Assembly (NCBI GenBank): GCA_036015235.1
Contig: CP107926.1
Span: 2,108,001-2,172,000, forward strand
Reading direction: 5' to 3'
DNA length: 64,000 nucleotides
Origin: Streptomyces sp. NBC_00433
GTDB lineage: Bacteria; Actinomycetota; Actinomycetes; Streptomycetales; Streptomycetaceae
Shown: positions 43,444 to 52,443 of the stretch, piece by piece
How positions within the stretch are numbered: position 1 is the first letter of the stretch
Layout: each line of letters begins with the position of its first letter
The notes under the pieces: generated by a model
What the model saw: only the letters and a program-made list of their open reading frames with translations
Told to the model about the DNA's origin: nothing
The model's database searches: none
Translations under genes and position numbers: made by a program

Positions 43444-45192
43444 ATGCATGACCGCACGTCCATCCCGCCCGCCGGTTTACGCCGCGTCACACCGCTCGCC
43501 GCGATCCTCCTGATCCTGGCGATCGCGGCGGCCGTGTTCGGCGGCCAGGCCGCCGCAAGCGGTCCTACCGCGCAGGCGGCAACCCGTCCGGCCGCCGCGG
43601 CGGCCTCGTCGCTTCCCTGTGACCTCTATGCCACCGGCGGGACGCCGTGCATCGCGGCGCACTCCACGACCCGTGCCCTGTTCGCGGCCTACAACGGCCC
43701 GCTGTACCAGATCCAGCGCGCGTCGGATCACAGCTACCGCGACATCGGGCTGCTGGCCGCGGGCGGTTACGCCGACGGGGCGTCCCAGGTCTCGTTCTGC
43801 TCCGGCACGTCGTGCACGATCACCAAGATCTACGACCAGAGCAGCAAGCACAACGACATGCCCATCTCCTGGGGCGGCTACTGGAAGGGACCCGGCGCCA
43901 ACGGCGCCGACATCGGTGCCAACGCTGCGGCCCTGCCCATCACCGCGGCGGGCCACCAGGTCTTCGGCGTCAAGGTCACACCCGGCACCGGCTACCGGAT
44001 CGACCACGCCAACGGCGCCCCCACCGGCGCCCAGCCCGAGGGCATCTACATGGTGACCTCGTCGAACTACACCAACCAGTGGTGCTGCTTCGACTACGGC
44101 AGCGGTGAGAACACCCACACCGACACCGGCAACGCCACCATGAACTCCATCTACTGGGGCAACGCCTGCTGGTTCGGCGGCTGCACCGGCACCGGCCCCT
44201 GGGTCGAGGCCGACCTGGAGAACGGCATGTTCCACACCGGGACCGGATCCAACCACGACGCGAACAACCAGGGCGTCCACTACCCGTTCGTCAGCGCCTG
44301 GGAGAAGAACAACGGCACCAGCAACTTCACCCTCAAATACGGCAACGCCGCCTCAGGGGGACTGACCACCACCTATTCCGGCGGGCTGCCCAAGGGCTAC
44401 TCCCCCATGAAGACCGACAGCTCGATCCTCCTGGGCACCGGCGGCGACAACAGCCCGACCGGACAGGGCGAGTTCTTCGAGGGCGCCATCACCGCCGGCT
44501 TCCCCACCGACGCCACCGAGAACGCCGTCCAAGCCGCGATCACCACCGCCGGCTACGGATCGACGACCGGCCCCAACACGATCAGGGTGACCAACCCCGG
44601 GGCGCAGAGCGCCACCGTGGGCACCGCGGTCGCCGGTCTCCAGATCCAGGCCACCGACTCGGCCAGTGGCCAGACGCTGACCTACTCGGCCAGTGGCCTG
44701 CCCTCGGGGCTTTCCATCAGCTCCTCCGGCCAGATCACCGGAACCCCGACCACCGCGGGGACCTACACCGTGACGGTGACCGCCACCGACTCCACGGGAG
44801 CGGCCGGCAGCGCGTCCTTCACCTGGACCGTCACCACCGGCGGCACCACCGGCGGCACCACGGGCGGTAGCACCGGCGGCACCTGCCACATCGCCTACAC
44901 CAAGACCAGTGAATGGCCGGGTGGCTTCACGGCCGACGTCACCGTCGGCAACACCAGCACCAGCGCGGTCAACGGATGGTCCGTCGGGTTCTCGATGCCG
45001 GGCGACCAGACGGTCACCAACGGGTGGAACGCCACCGTGACCCAGTCCGGCCGGAACGTCACCGCCGCCAACCTGAGCTACAACAGCACCATCGCTCCCG
45101 GCGGCAGTACCTCCTTCGGGTTCCAGGGCACCTTCGCTTCGAGCGATGCCGTGCCCACCGCGTTCACCCTCAACGGCACCGCGTGCAGTTGA
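43444..45192 (+). CDS. Secreted alpha-L-arabinofuranosidase, GH54 with Ig-like domain and CBM2
   Basis: A 582-residue secreted enzyme. The signal peptide has a long basic head and an Ala/Ile core (about 1–46). GH54 domain about 57–375, with Glu259 in EADLENGMF, Asp335 in TGGDNSP and the WCC vicinal Cys pair. An Ig-like domain (about 378–465, GLPSGLSISSSGQITGTPTTAGTYTVTV, He_PIG type) follows, then a Thr/Gly linker and CBM2 (about 485–582). It is a paralogue of the enzyme at 38667 but anchors to cellulose rather than through a trefoil. A LacI-type operator lies upstream. Confidence 0.93.
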   Translation: MHDRTSIPPAGLRRVTPLAAILLILAIAAAVFGGQAAASGPTAQAATRPAAAAASSLPCDLYATGGTPCIAAHSTTRALFAAYNGPLYQIQRASDHSYRDIGLLAAGGYADGASQVSFCSGTSCTITKIYDQSSKHNDMPISWGGYWKGPGANGADIGANAAALPITAAGHQVFGVKVTPGTGYRIDHANGAPTGAQPEGIYMVTSSNYTNQWCCFDYGSGENTHTDTGNATMNSIYWGNACWFGGCTGTGPWVEADLENGMFHTGTGSNHDANNQGVHYPFVSAWEKNNGTSNFTLKYGNAASGGLTTTYSGGLPKGYSPMKTDSSILLGTGGDNSPTGQGEFFEGAITAGFPTDATENAVQAAITTAGYGSTTGPNTIRVTNPGAQSATVGTAVAGLQIQATDSASGQTLTYSASGLPSGLSISSSGQITGTPTTAGTYTVTVTATDSTGAAGSASFTWTVTTGGTTGGTTGGSTGGTCHIAYTKTSEWPGGFTADVTVGNTSTSAVNGWSVGFSMPGDQTVTNGWNATVTQSGRNVTAANLSYNSTIAPGGSTSFGFQGTFASSDAVPTAFTLNGTACS

Positions 45193-45239
45193 TCCGCCGA
45201 GAGACACACACGGCGTGCCGGGGCATGTGACCGGTGCAC

Positions 45240-45283
45240 ACAGCCGGGTGCGGAGGCCGACAGCGGTCTCAGCACCCGGCTGT
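45240..45283. terminator. Terminator between GH54 and litS
   Basis: A perfect 12-bp stem (ACAGCCGGGTGC with GCACCCGGCTGT) with a 20-base loop, 47 bases after the GH54 stop. The facing litS gene ends 190 bases further. Confidence 0.65.
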
Positions 45284-45472
45284 CCGGCGTCCACGGTGCG
45301 ATCCTTCGACCGGCCCGCCGCGCTCGTCCCCGGGACCGATGACGGTCGGGCGTTCGCCCGATCCGCCTCGGCGGACATCCAGGATCAGGGGTTCCGCCGC
45401 GCCTGCCCGCGCCTACCGCGAGCAGCGCGCGGCTTGCAGCGTTACTGCAGCGAATTGCGGAGGAGCCCGGAC

Positions 45473-46117
45473 TCAGCCAGTCGCCACCTCCCCCTGGATC
45501 AGTAGCCGCAGCCTGCGCAGCCCGCGGCGCGAGTGGCTCTTGACGGTGCCCAGGGGCAGTCCGGTGTAGGCGGAAATCTCCGCCTGGGTGAGATCCGCGT
45601 AGAAGGCCAGGCTCAGCACCTGCTGCTGGGCGGCGGGGAGGCGGGCCAGCTCGCGGGCCACGAAGACCCGTTCGAGCGTGGCATCGGGCTGGGCACGGGC
45701 GTCCGGCGCGGGAGACAACGCCGAGCCCGCGTTGGCCACCAGGACAGTCCGCCGGGTACGGGCGGTGAGCGCGTCGGCGATCTTCCGGTGCGCTATGCCG
45801 ACGAGCCATCCGGCCAGTGAGCCCCTGTCCGGCCGGTATCCGCGCCGGCCGCGCCATGCGGCAAGGAAGACCTGCTGGGTGACGTCCTCGGCCTCCCGGG
45901 CGTCCCCGAGCGACCGCCAGGCGAGCGCATGGATCAGTCCGCCCCAGCGGCGATAGGCGGCGGCGACGCAGTCCTCGTTGCCCCGCATCAGGCCGTCGGC
46001 CAGTTCCGAGTCGGCGAGCGCGAGCTCGGCCGGCTCCCACAACGGCACCGGGGCAGCGGCCACATCGGCATCGGACGCGGACTCGTGCGCGGCTGCCACA
46101 ACGTTGCGTACGGTCAT
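45473..46117 (-). CDS. litS: ECF RNA polymerase sigma factor, LitS-like
   Basis: A 214-residue sigma-70 family factor. Region 2 is at about 45–115 (AYRRWGGLIHALAWRSLGDAREAEDVTQQVFLAAWR) and region 4 at about 150–205 (LPAAQQQVLSLAFYADLTQAEISAYTGLPLGTVKSHSRRGLRRLR). No region 1.1 or 3 is present, as in ECF factors. It is divergent from the MerR-type litR and next to crt genes. In S. coelicolor LitS directs light-induced crt transcription and litR induces it; the same wiring is inferred. No anti-sigma gene is adjacent. Confidence 0.88.
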   Translation of the reverse strand: MTVRNVVAAAHESASDADVAAAPVPLWEPAELALADSELADGLMRGNEDCVAAAYRRWGGLIHALAWRSLGDAREAEDVTQQVFLAAWRGRRGYRPDRGSLAGWLVGIAHRKIADALTARTRRTVLVANAGSALSPAPDARAQPDATLERVFVARELARLPAAQQQVLSLAFYADLTQAEISAYTGLPLGTVKSHSRRGLRRLRLLIQGEVATG

Positions 46118-46259
46118 GCGGGCTGCCCTTCGTCGATCGGTTCCGGCCGCTCGGGGAGTGGACGGTGGATTGCCGACAACCGGTGCCGCAGGACCGCGCG
46201 GCGGCCGGAACGGCGCGGTGTTCCCCCAAAGTGCGAATGGCCGACCGCTGGAGGCAACT

Positions 46260-46278
46260 TGCGTCGTTTCTGCGTCGT
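46260..46278. promoter_or_regulatory. 11-base-period direct repeat at the litR start
   Basis: TGCGTCGT occurs at 46260 and again at 46271, eleven bases apart, ending 11 bases before the litR ATG. CarH/LitR-type regulators bind DNA as head-to-tail oligomers on direct repeats of about 11 bases, so this has the geometry of a LitR operator controlling litR, litS or both. Confidence 0.5.
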
Positions 46279-46289
46279 ATGGTGCTGGG

Positions 46290-47336
46290 ATGGGTGAGGC
46301 AGCGGGCGGAACGAGCGGTTCGGGCGGGACCGGGAGGGCGTCGGAGCGGCCGGGGGCCGGGATCACCACGGGCGCGTTGGCCCGGCGGCTCGGTGTGGCC
46401 GCCACGACGGTCCGGTCCTGGGACCGCCGTTACGGCATCGGTCCGGCAGTCCGCTTCGACGGCCGGCATCGCCGCTGGGCCCCGAGGGACGTGGCCCTCG
46501 TCGAGGAGATGTGCCGGCTCACCGCTGCGGGCGTTCCGCCCGCCGAAGCGGCCCGAGCCGCCAGAGCCGCCGCCGAGGCGCCGCCCGCGCCGACGGCCCA
46601 CGCGCCCGTGGAGCCCGTGCGGCCCTCCTCCCGGCGGCCAACGGTCGGCGGGCTGCCGCTCGGCGACTTCCGACAGGAGTGCCGCGGACTTGCGCGGGCC
46701 GCGCTACGGCTGGACAGCCCGACCGTGGACGCCCTGCTGACCGGACTGGTCGAGCGGCACGGGCTGATCGTCTCCTGGGAGGAGGTGATCACGCCGACCT
46801 TGCGCGCCGTCGGCCGCAAGTGGCAGCTCTCCGGTCAGCGGTATGTGGAGGTCGAGCACCTGCTGTCCTGGCACGTGTCGTCGGTGCTGCGGCGGGTCCG
46901 TACGGCGCCACTTGCCGCAGGCGCGGCGCCTGTGCTGCTCGCGTGTGTGCCCGGCGACCACCACACCCTTCCGCTGGAGGCTCTCGCGGCCGGGCTCGGC
47001 GAACTCGGCCTTCCGCCCCGGATGTTCGGTGGAGCGGTGCCGGTCGACGCCCTGGACGAGGCCGTCCGCCGGATCGGGCCGGCGGCCGTCGTCCTGTGGT
47101 CCCAGTCCCGCACCACGGCCGACCGCCCGCTCGCCCGCCATGTCGCGGCCAGCGGTCGGGGCGTCAGGGGCGCCCGTGCCTACCCGGTGGTCTTCGCCGC
47201 CGGGCCTGGCTGGGCGGGTCCTCCGATGCCGGGCATGCTCCGCCCTCACGGCCTGCGCGACGCGCTGTCCGCACTGGACCACATCGCCTCGCTGGACCCG
47301 GGCCTCGTCGAGCCGACCCGCACAGGTACCGGCTGA
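46290..47336 (+). CDS. litR: MerR-type light-responsive regulator, LitR/CarH-like
   Basis: A 348-residue regulator. A Gly/Ser head is followed by a MerR-type HTH (about 28–75, TTGALARRLGVAATTVRSWDRRYGIGP). An Ala/Pro linker and a helical bundle come next (about 130–200), with W…EH in KWQLSGQRYVEVEHLLSWH. The C-terminal B12-binding-like domain carries PGDHHTLPLEAL, close to the D/E-x-H-x-x-G motif but with Pro for the last Gly. CarH/LitR proteins repress carotenoid genes in the dark with adenosylcobalamin and release DNA in light. Divergent from litS, upstream of crtE. Confidence 0.9.
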   Translation: MGEAAGGTSGSGGTGRASERPGAGITTGALARRLGVAATTVRSWDRRYGIGPAVRFDGRHRRWAPRDVALVEEMCRLTAAGVPPAEAARAARAAAEAPPAPTAHAPVEPVRPSSRRPTVGGLPLGDFRQECRGLARAALRLDSPTVDALLTGLVERHGLIVSWEEVITPTLRAVGRKWQLSGQRYVEVEHLLSWHVSSVLRRVRTAPLAAGAAPVLLACVPGDHHTLPLEALAAGLGELGLPPRMFGGAVPVDALDEAVRRIGPAAVVLWSQSRTTADRPLARHVAASGRGVRGARAYPVVFAAGPGWAGPPMPGMLRPHGLRDALSALDHIASLDPGLVEPTRTGTG

Positions 47337-47439
47337 CGCCGCGAAGGGACCGGCCGGCCGCACAACAGGAGATCCCTGATCAACCGCGGTGACGAAGCGC
47401 GCACGTAGACTCACTCAAAGTGATCGGAATCGTCCCGTC

Positions 47440-47467
47440 GATGCAGTCTTGGCCCATGCACTGCATC
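47440..47467. promoter_or_regulatory. Inverted repeat upstream of crtE
   Basis: GATGCAGT and ACTGCATC form perfect 8-bp arms with a 12-base spacer, 77 bases upstream of the crtE start in the 207-base litR–crtE gap. It may be an operator or part of the light-controlled promoter. Confidence 0.45.
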
Positions 47468-47543
47468 CGCAGGTCCGCCCCGGGCGGAATGACGGAGGAC
47501 GACAGCCGAACGAGGCAGCCGGAACGAGACAGGGAGGAAGTCG

Positions 47544-48839
47544 ATGAGGCGCATCCTGGCGGACGAGCAGCTCTCCACCGGCGGCCGGGCGGTCCCGAGC
47601 GCGTCGAGCGGTACTCCACCGTCACAGCGTCCCGCCGAGCCCCTGGACCCCGCGGCGGTGGACGAGGATGTCGCGGCGGCCGTCGGGAGAGTGCTCAGCC
47701 AGGAGCTGCGCGAGCGGGTGGCCGCCGCCGCGGCGATCGACGCGGTCTTCGCGCGGGACGTCGCCGAGCGGGTCGCCCGGTTCACCCTGGACGGCGGCAA
47801 GCGCACGCGGTCGCAGTTCCTGTGGTGGGGACTGCGAGCGTGCGGCGGCGGGTCACCCGAGGAGACGCACGCGGCGCTGCGGGTCGCCGCCGCCGTGGAA
47901 CTCCTCCAGACCTGCGCGCTGGTGCACGATGACGTGATGGACGGCTCCGCCGTTCGGCGCGGACGGCCCGCCGTACACCGGGACATGGACGGACAGTACG
48001 GGTTCCCGCGTGGCTCCGGTGCCGCGGAGCCGTTCGGCAGAGCCGCCGCGATCCTGGTCGGTGACCTCGCGCTGGCCTGGGCCGACGACACGGTCGCCGA
48101 CACCGCGCTACCGGCGGGGGCGCGGTGTAGGGCACGGGGCCTGTGGCGATCCATGCGCACCGAGATGGTGGCCGGCCAGTATCTGGACCTGCACGGGCAG
48201 GCCACCGGTTCATGGTCGGCCGCGCGCGCGGTCCGCACGGCCTGCCTGAAGAGCGCCCTGTATTCCGTCGAGCGCCCGCTGGGCCTCGGGGCGGCCCTGG
48301 CCGGGGCAGACGAGGCGACCACGCAGGCGCTGTGCGCCGCGGGCCGGCAGGCTGGCATCGCCTTCCAGCTGCGCGACGACCTGCACGGGGCCTTCGGCGA
48401 CCCCGCGTGCACGGGCAAGCCGTCCGGCGAGGACATCAGGGACGGGAAACCCAACTACCTCCTCGCGGTGGCCCGCGGCCGCGCCGAGGCCGCGGGCGAC
48501 CAGCGCGCCACGGCTTTCCTGGACGCCGCCCTCGGCGACCCGCGACTGTCGGAGAGCGACCTTGCGCGGGTACGGGATCTGCTCGTCGCGACCGGAGCGC
48601 GGGCCGCCGTCGAGCACCGGATCGGGGAACTTGCCGACGACAGCGCCCGACATCTGGCGAGCGCGGCCCGCCTCGTCCCCGCCGCCCGCACCCACCTGCT
48701 CGGCCTCTTCCGACGCGCCGCGGGCGTCCGCCGGGACGCCCCCTGCTCGCACAGCTGCCGTGGCCATGCGGCAGGCGGCGGACCGACCGTGACGGATCTG
48801 CTGGAAGCCACCGCCGGAAGAGGAGGAGAACCCCGATGA
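47544..48839 (+). CDS. crtE: Geranylgeranyl diphosphate synthase
   Basis: A 431-residue trans-prenyltransferase that makes GGPP, the first committed precursor. The first Asp-rich motif is LVHDDVMDGS and the second LRDDLHGAFGD; DGGKRTRSQ and GKPSGEDIRDGKPN are further family blocks. The head (about 1–50) and a Cys/Gly tail (about 395–431) extend beyond the core. GGGAGG precedes the ATG. It leads the crtE–crtI–crtB–Rieske operon, in which every junction overlaps by 4 bases. Confidence 0.94.
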   Translation: MRRILADEQLSTGGRAVPSASSGTPPSQRPAEPLDPAAVDEDVAAAVGRVLSQELRERVAAAAAIDAVFARDVAERVARFTLDGGKRTRSQFLWWGLRACGGGSPEETHAALRVAAAVELLQTCALVHDDVMDGSAVRRGRPAVHRDMDGQYGFPRGSGAAEPFGRAAAILVGDLALAWADDTVADTALPAGARCRARGLWRSMRTEMVAGQYLDLHGQATGSWSAARAVRTACLKSALYSVERPLGLGAALAGADEATTQALCAAGRQAGIAFQLRDDLHGAFGDPACTGKPSGEDIRDGKPNYLLAVARGRAEAAGDQRATAFLDAALGDPRLSESDLARVRDLLVATGARAAVEHRIGELADDSARHLASAARLVPAARTHLLGLFRRAAGVRRDAPCSHSCRGHAAGGGPTVTDLLEATAGRGGEPR

Positions 48840-50374
48840 GGACTGTTCCCGGGCGTACGGATCACGTCGTGGTGGTCGGAGCCGGCCTGTCGGGGCTTTC
48901 CGCCGCGCTGCATCTGCTGGGCGCCGGACGGCGGGTGACGGTCGTCGAGCGCGCCGCCCTGCCGGGCGGCCGAGCAGGCCGGATCGTACGCGGCGGCTAC
49001 CGGATCGACACCGGGCCGACCGTGCTCACCATGCCGGACCTGGTGGCGGAGGCGTTCGCCGCGGTCGGCGAGACCATGGCCGACCGCCTCGACCTCGTCC
49101 CGCTGCACCCTGCCTACCGGGCGCGGTTCGCCGACGGCAGCAGCCTCGACGTACACACAGGCGCCGAGGCGATGGAAGCGGCGATCGAGCGCTTCTCGGG
49201 CCCGGCCGACGCGGCGGGTTACCGGCGGCTGCGCGCCTGGCTCACCGACCTCTACGCGGTCCAGATGCGACGCTTCATCGACGCGAACTTCGACTCGCCG
49301 CTGCAGCTCGCGCACCCGGACCTGGCCCGGCTGGCGGCCCTCGGCGGTTTCCGCCAGCTCGACTCGCGCATCGGCGATTTCATCTCCGACGAGCGGCTGC
49401 GCCGGGTCTTCACCTTCCAAGCGCTCTACGCCGGGGTGCCGCCGGCCCGCGCGCTCGCCGCCTACGCGGTGATCGCGTACATGGACACCGTCGCGGGCGT
49501 CTACTTCCCCCGCGGTGGTATGCACGCCCTGCCGCAGGCCATGGCCGACGCGGCTGCCGACGCCGGAGCCGACCTCCGCTACGGCTATGACGTCAACCGG
49601 CTGGAGCGGTCCGGAGACCGGGTCACGGCAGTCGTCACCGACCGGGGCCGTATCCCCTGCGACGCGGTGGTGCTCACCGCCGACCTGTCCGCCGCGTACC
49701 AGCTGCTCGGCCGCGCCCCGCGCCGCGTGGTCCCGCTGCGGCACTCGCCCTCCGCGGTGATCCTGCACGCGGGCACCGACCGCACCTGGCCGGAACTGGC
49801 CCACCACACCCTCTCCTTCGGCTCCGCCTGGACGACCACTTTCCGCGAGCTGACCCGCACCGGAGACCTGATGTCCGACCCTTCCCTGCTGATCACCCGG
49901 CCGACCGCCACGGACCCGGGGCTGGCCCCGCCCGGCAAGCACCTGCACTACGTGCTCGCCCCGTGCCCGAACACCGACATCGGGCCGGGCGCCCGCTCGT
50001 GGCAGGACCTGGGGCCGCGCTACCGCGACCTGCTGCTCACCGAGCTAAGCCGGCGCGGGCTGGCCGGTCTCGGGGACGCCATCGAGGAGGAGTCGCTGGT
50101 GACGCCGGCCGAGTGGACGGCGGACGGCTACGCGGCGGGCACACCGTTCTCGGCGGCGCACACTTTCCCGCAGACCGGGCCGTTCCGCCCGCGCAACCTG
50201 GTGCGCGGCACCGAGAACGCGGTACTGGCCGGCTGCGGGACCACGCCGGGCGTCGGAGTGCCGACGGTGCTCATCTCCGGCAAGCTCGCCGCGGCCCGCA
50301 TCACCGGGCCGCGCCCGGACCGCCGGGCGACCGCGTCCCGCACCGGCCTGTCGTCGAAAGGGGCCCCGGCGTGA
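48836..50374 (+). CDS. crtI: Phytoene desaturase
   Basis: A 512-residue FAD-dependent desaturase turning phytoene into lycopene. The N-terminal dinucleotide motif is [27 protein letters not shown]. The CrtI core includes [33 protein letters not shown] and the C-terminal bacterial-type signature [33 protein letters not shown]. Start and crtE stop overlap (ATGA), with AGGAGG upstream. Probably membrane-associated. Confidence 0.95.
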   Translation: MRTVPGRTDHVVVVGAGLSGLSAALHLLGAGRRVTVVERAALPGGRAGRIVRGGYRIDTGPTVLTMPDLVAEAFAAVGETMADRLDLVPLHPAYRARFADGSSLDVHTGAEAMEAAIERFSGPADAAGYRRLRAWLTDLYAVQMRRFIDANFDSPLQLAHPDLARLAALGGFRQLDSRIGDFISDERLRRVFTFQALYAGVPPARALAAYAVIAYMDTVAGVYFPRGGMHALPQAMADAAADAGADLRYGYDVNRLERSGDRVTAVVTDRGRIPCDAVVLTADLSAAYQLLGRAPRRVVPLRHSPSAVILHAGTDRTWPELAHHTLSFGSAWTTTFRELTRTGDLMSDPSLLITRPTATDPGLAPPGKHLHYVLAPCPNTDIGPGARSWQDLGPRYRDLLLTELSRRGLAGLGDAIEEESLVTPAEWTADGYAAGTPFSAAHTFPQTGPFRPRNLVRGTENAVLAGCGTTPGVGVPTVLISGKLAAARITGPRPDRRATASRTGLSSKGAPA

Positions 50375-51429
50375 CCGCCCGCGAACTCGACGCGGCCGGT
50401 ATCACCGGGCCGGAGCTGCGCGCCGCGTACGCCCACTGCCGCCGGCTCAACTCCCGGCACGGCAAAACGTACTTCCTCGCCACCCGGCTGCTGCCGGTCG
50501 AGCGGCGCCCGGCGGTGCACGCTCTGTACGGCTTCGCCCGCTGGGCCGACGACATCGTCGACAGTCTCGACCCTTCACAGAGCACCGAAGCAAGAGGCGC
50601 GGCACTCGACAACCTCCAGAAGGAGCTGGCGGCCGGGCTGCGGAAGGGGGACAGCTCGGAGCCGGTGGTGCGCACGCTCGCGCACACGGCCGCCGTCTAC
50701 GGCATCGACCACCGGTATTTCACCGACTTCATGGCGTCGATGCGCAGCGATCTGGTGGTGACCGACTACCCGACCTACGCTGACCTGCGCGCTTACATGC
50801 ACGGATCCGCAGCGGTGATCGGGCTGCAGATGCTGCCTGTGCTGGGCACGGTCGTCCCCCGCGAAGAGGCCGCGCCCCACGCGGCAGCGCTCGGTGTCGC
50901 CTTCCAGCTCAGCAATTTCCTGCGGGACGTCGGGGAGGATCTGGACCGCGGCCGGGTGTATCTGCCCGCTGACATGCTCTCCGCGCACGGCGTGGACCGC
51001 GAGTTGCTGTCATGGAGCCGCGCGACCGGTGCCCGCGATCCCCGGATCACCGAGGCCCTGCGTTCCGTCGCCGAGCTGACCCGGGGTGTCTACCGGGAAG
51101 CGGCACCCGGCCTGCCGATGCTGGATCCCGTGGCCCGGCCGTGTATCCGTACCGCCGTCGTGCTGTACGGCGGGATCCTGGACGCGATCGCCGACGACGG
51201 TTACGCGGTGCTGCACCGGCGCGCGGTGGTGCCGCGCCGGCGGCGGGCCGCGGTGGCGCTCGACGGTTTGGTCCGGCTGGGTGTGGCGCGGCTGCACGCC
51301 CGGGGCGGCGGGGCGCCGGCGGTACGGCCGGGCGCCCCGCAGCCGGCACCGCGTGAACGCGTGCGGTCGGGGCAGCCGGCACCGTTCGACCGGTCGCGGC
51401 GGGCGCGAGACAAGGAAGGCATGTCATGA
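50371..51429 (+). CDS. crtB: Phytoene synthase
   Basis: A 352-residue squalene/phytoene synthase that joins two GGPP. Asp-rich sites are [10 protein letters not shown] and [17 protein letters not shown]; the start [21 protein letters not shown] is typical. The last 45 residues are a basic, Pro/Arg-rich tail. The GTG overlaps the crtI stop (GTGA), and the stop overlaps the next gene (ATGA), so the operon is tightly coupled. Confidence 0.94.
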   Translation: MTARELDAAGITGPELRAAYAHCRRLNSRHGKTYFLATRLLPVERRPAVHALYGFARWADDIVDSLDPSQSTEARGAALDNLQKELAAGLRKGDSSEPVVRTLAHTAAVYGIDHRYFTDFMASMRSDLVVTDYPTYADLRAYMHGSAAVIGLQMLPVLGTVVPREEAAPHAAALGVAFQLSNFLRDVGEDLDRGRVYLPADMLSAHGVDRELLSWSRATGARDPRITEALRSVAELTRGVYREAAPGLPMLDPVARPCIRTAVVLYGGILDAIADDGYAVLHRRAVVPRRRRAAVALDGLVRLGVARLHARGGGAPAVRPGAPQPAPRERVRSGQPAPFDRSRRARDKEGMS

Positions 51430-52433
51430 CCGCTCACCAGCGACGACGCTTCCCGCTGCGGCTGCGCCGCGACCCGGTGGAGTGGGCGGAGCAGCAGCCG
51501 ACCTGGCGGGACGCGTCGCCACGGCTGATCGGCGACGCCCTCAGGCGGGCCTCGGCCCGGCCGTCCGGCAACTGGTTCGTCGTCGGCGACGCACGCGCTC
51601 TCAAGCACGGCCGCCCCTACGGCCGGACCGTCGGTGGCACCGAGGTGGTGTTGTGGCGGGACGCGGCCGGGACGCTGCGCGGCGGCCCCGGGGGGTGCCC
51701 GCACCTGGGCGCGCCGCTCAAGGACGGCTCCGTGCGCTGCGGAATCCTGATCTGCCACTGGCACGGCCTGGCGCTGAAGGGCGCGCCCTTCGCCGGCTGG
51801 GAGCCGTATCCGGTGTACGACGACGGGCTGCTGGCCTGGGTGCGACTCGACCGGCTGGGCGGCCAGGAACCGACGGCCGCCCCGGTACTGCCGGTGCGGC
51901 CGGTGCCGGCGGACGCGGTGGCGGCGGTCTACACGGGCTTCGGTGTCTGCGAGCCCGAGGACGTGGTCGCCAACCGGCTCGATCCGTGGCACGGCGGGTG
52001 GCTGCACCCCTACTCCTTCGTGGACCTCACGGTGGTCGGGACGCCCCGCGGCGGTGGCAATGCGGCGGACGACGGTTTCGCGGTCGACGTCTCCTTCAAG
52101 GTCGCCGGACGGGCCGTCGTACCGGTGCGCGCGGTGTTCACCGCACCGGAGCCGCGGACGGTCGTCATGCATATCACCGAGGGCGAGGGGCTGGGGTCGG
52201 TGGTGGAGACGCACGCCACCCCGATGGGTCTCGACAGGTCGGGGCGGCCGCGAACGGCGGTGGTGGAGGCGGTGGTCGCCACTTCGGACCGCCGGGGGTT
52301 CGGGATCGCGCGGGCTGCCGCCCCGACGTTGCGGCCGCTGATGCGGGCGGCCGCGAGACGGTTGTGGCGCGACGACCTGGCGTACGCGGAGCGGCGGTGG
52401 TTGCTGCGCGCCACCGGCGGCTTCCCGGGCTGA
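51426..52433 (+). CDS. Rieske 2Fe-2S protein of the carotenoid cluster (DUF5914-like)
   Basis: A 335-residue protein with a Rieske domain at about 45–145. The ligands are C-x-H in GGCPHLGAP and C-x2-H in [12 protein letters not shown]-terminal domain of about 190 residues ([15 protein letters not shown]…) resembles DUF5914, from memory. It occupies the place after crtB that is called crtV in S. coelicolor, where it was described as a methylesterase; the Rieske ligands here argue for a redox role. No membrane segment is clear. Overlaps the crtB stop by 4 bases. Confidence 0.85.
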   Translation: MTAHQRRRFPLRLRRDPVEWAEQQPTWRDASPRLIGDALRRASARPSGNWFVVGDARALKHGRPYGRTVGGTEVVLWRDAAGTLRGGPGGCPHLGAPLKDGSVRCGILICHWHGLALKGAPFAGWEPYPVYDDGLLAWVRLDRLGGQEPTAAPVLPVRPVPADAVAAVYTGFGVCEPEDVVANRLDPWHGGWLHPYSFVDLTVVGTPRGGGNAADDGFAVDVSFKVAGRAVVPVRAVFTAPEPRTVVMHITEGEGLGSVVETHATPMGLDRSGRPRTAVVEAVVATSDRRGFGIARAAAPTLRPLMRAAARRLWRDDLAYAERRWLLRATGGFPG

Positions 52434-52443
52434 GAGCGGCCCG

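Noticed and set aside
44840..44880. CRISPR-like short tandem repeats
   Set aside because: These are in-frame Thr/Gly linker codons of a secreted enzyme (also 56050–56170), not spaced direct repeats.
47420..47460. LitS-type promoter of crtE (GGAATC and TCTTGG words)
   Set aside because: Spacing and sequence are too loose to call without a known LitS consensus.
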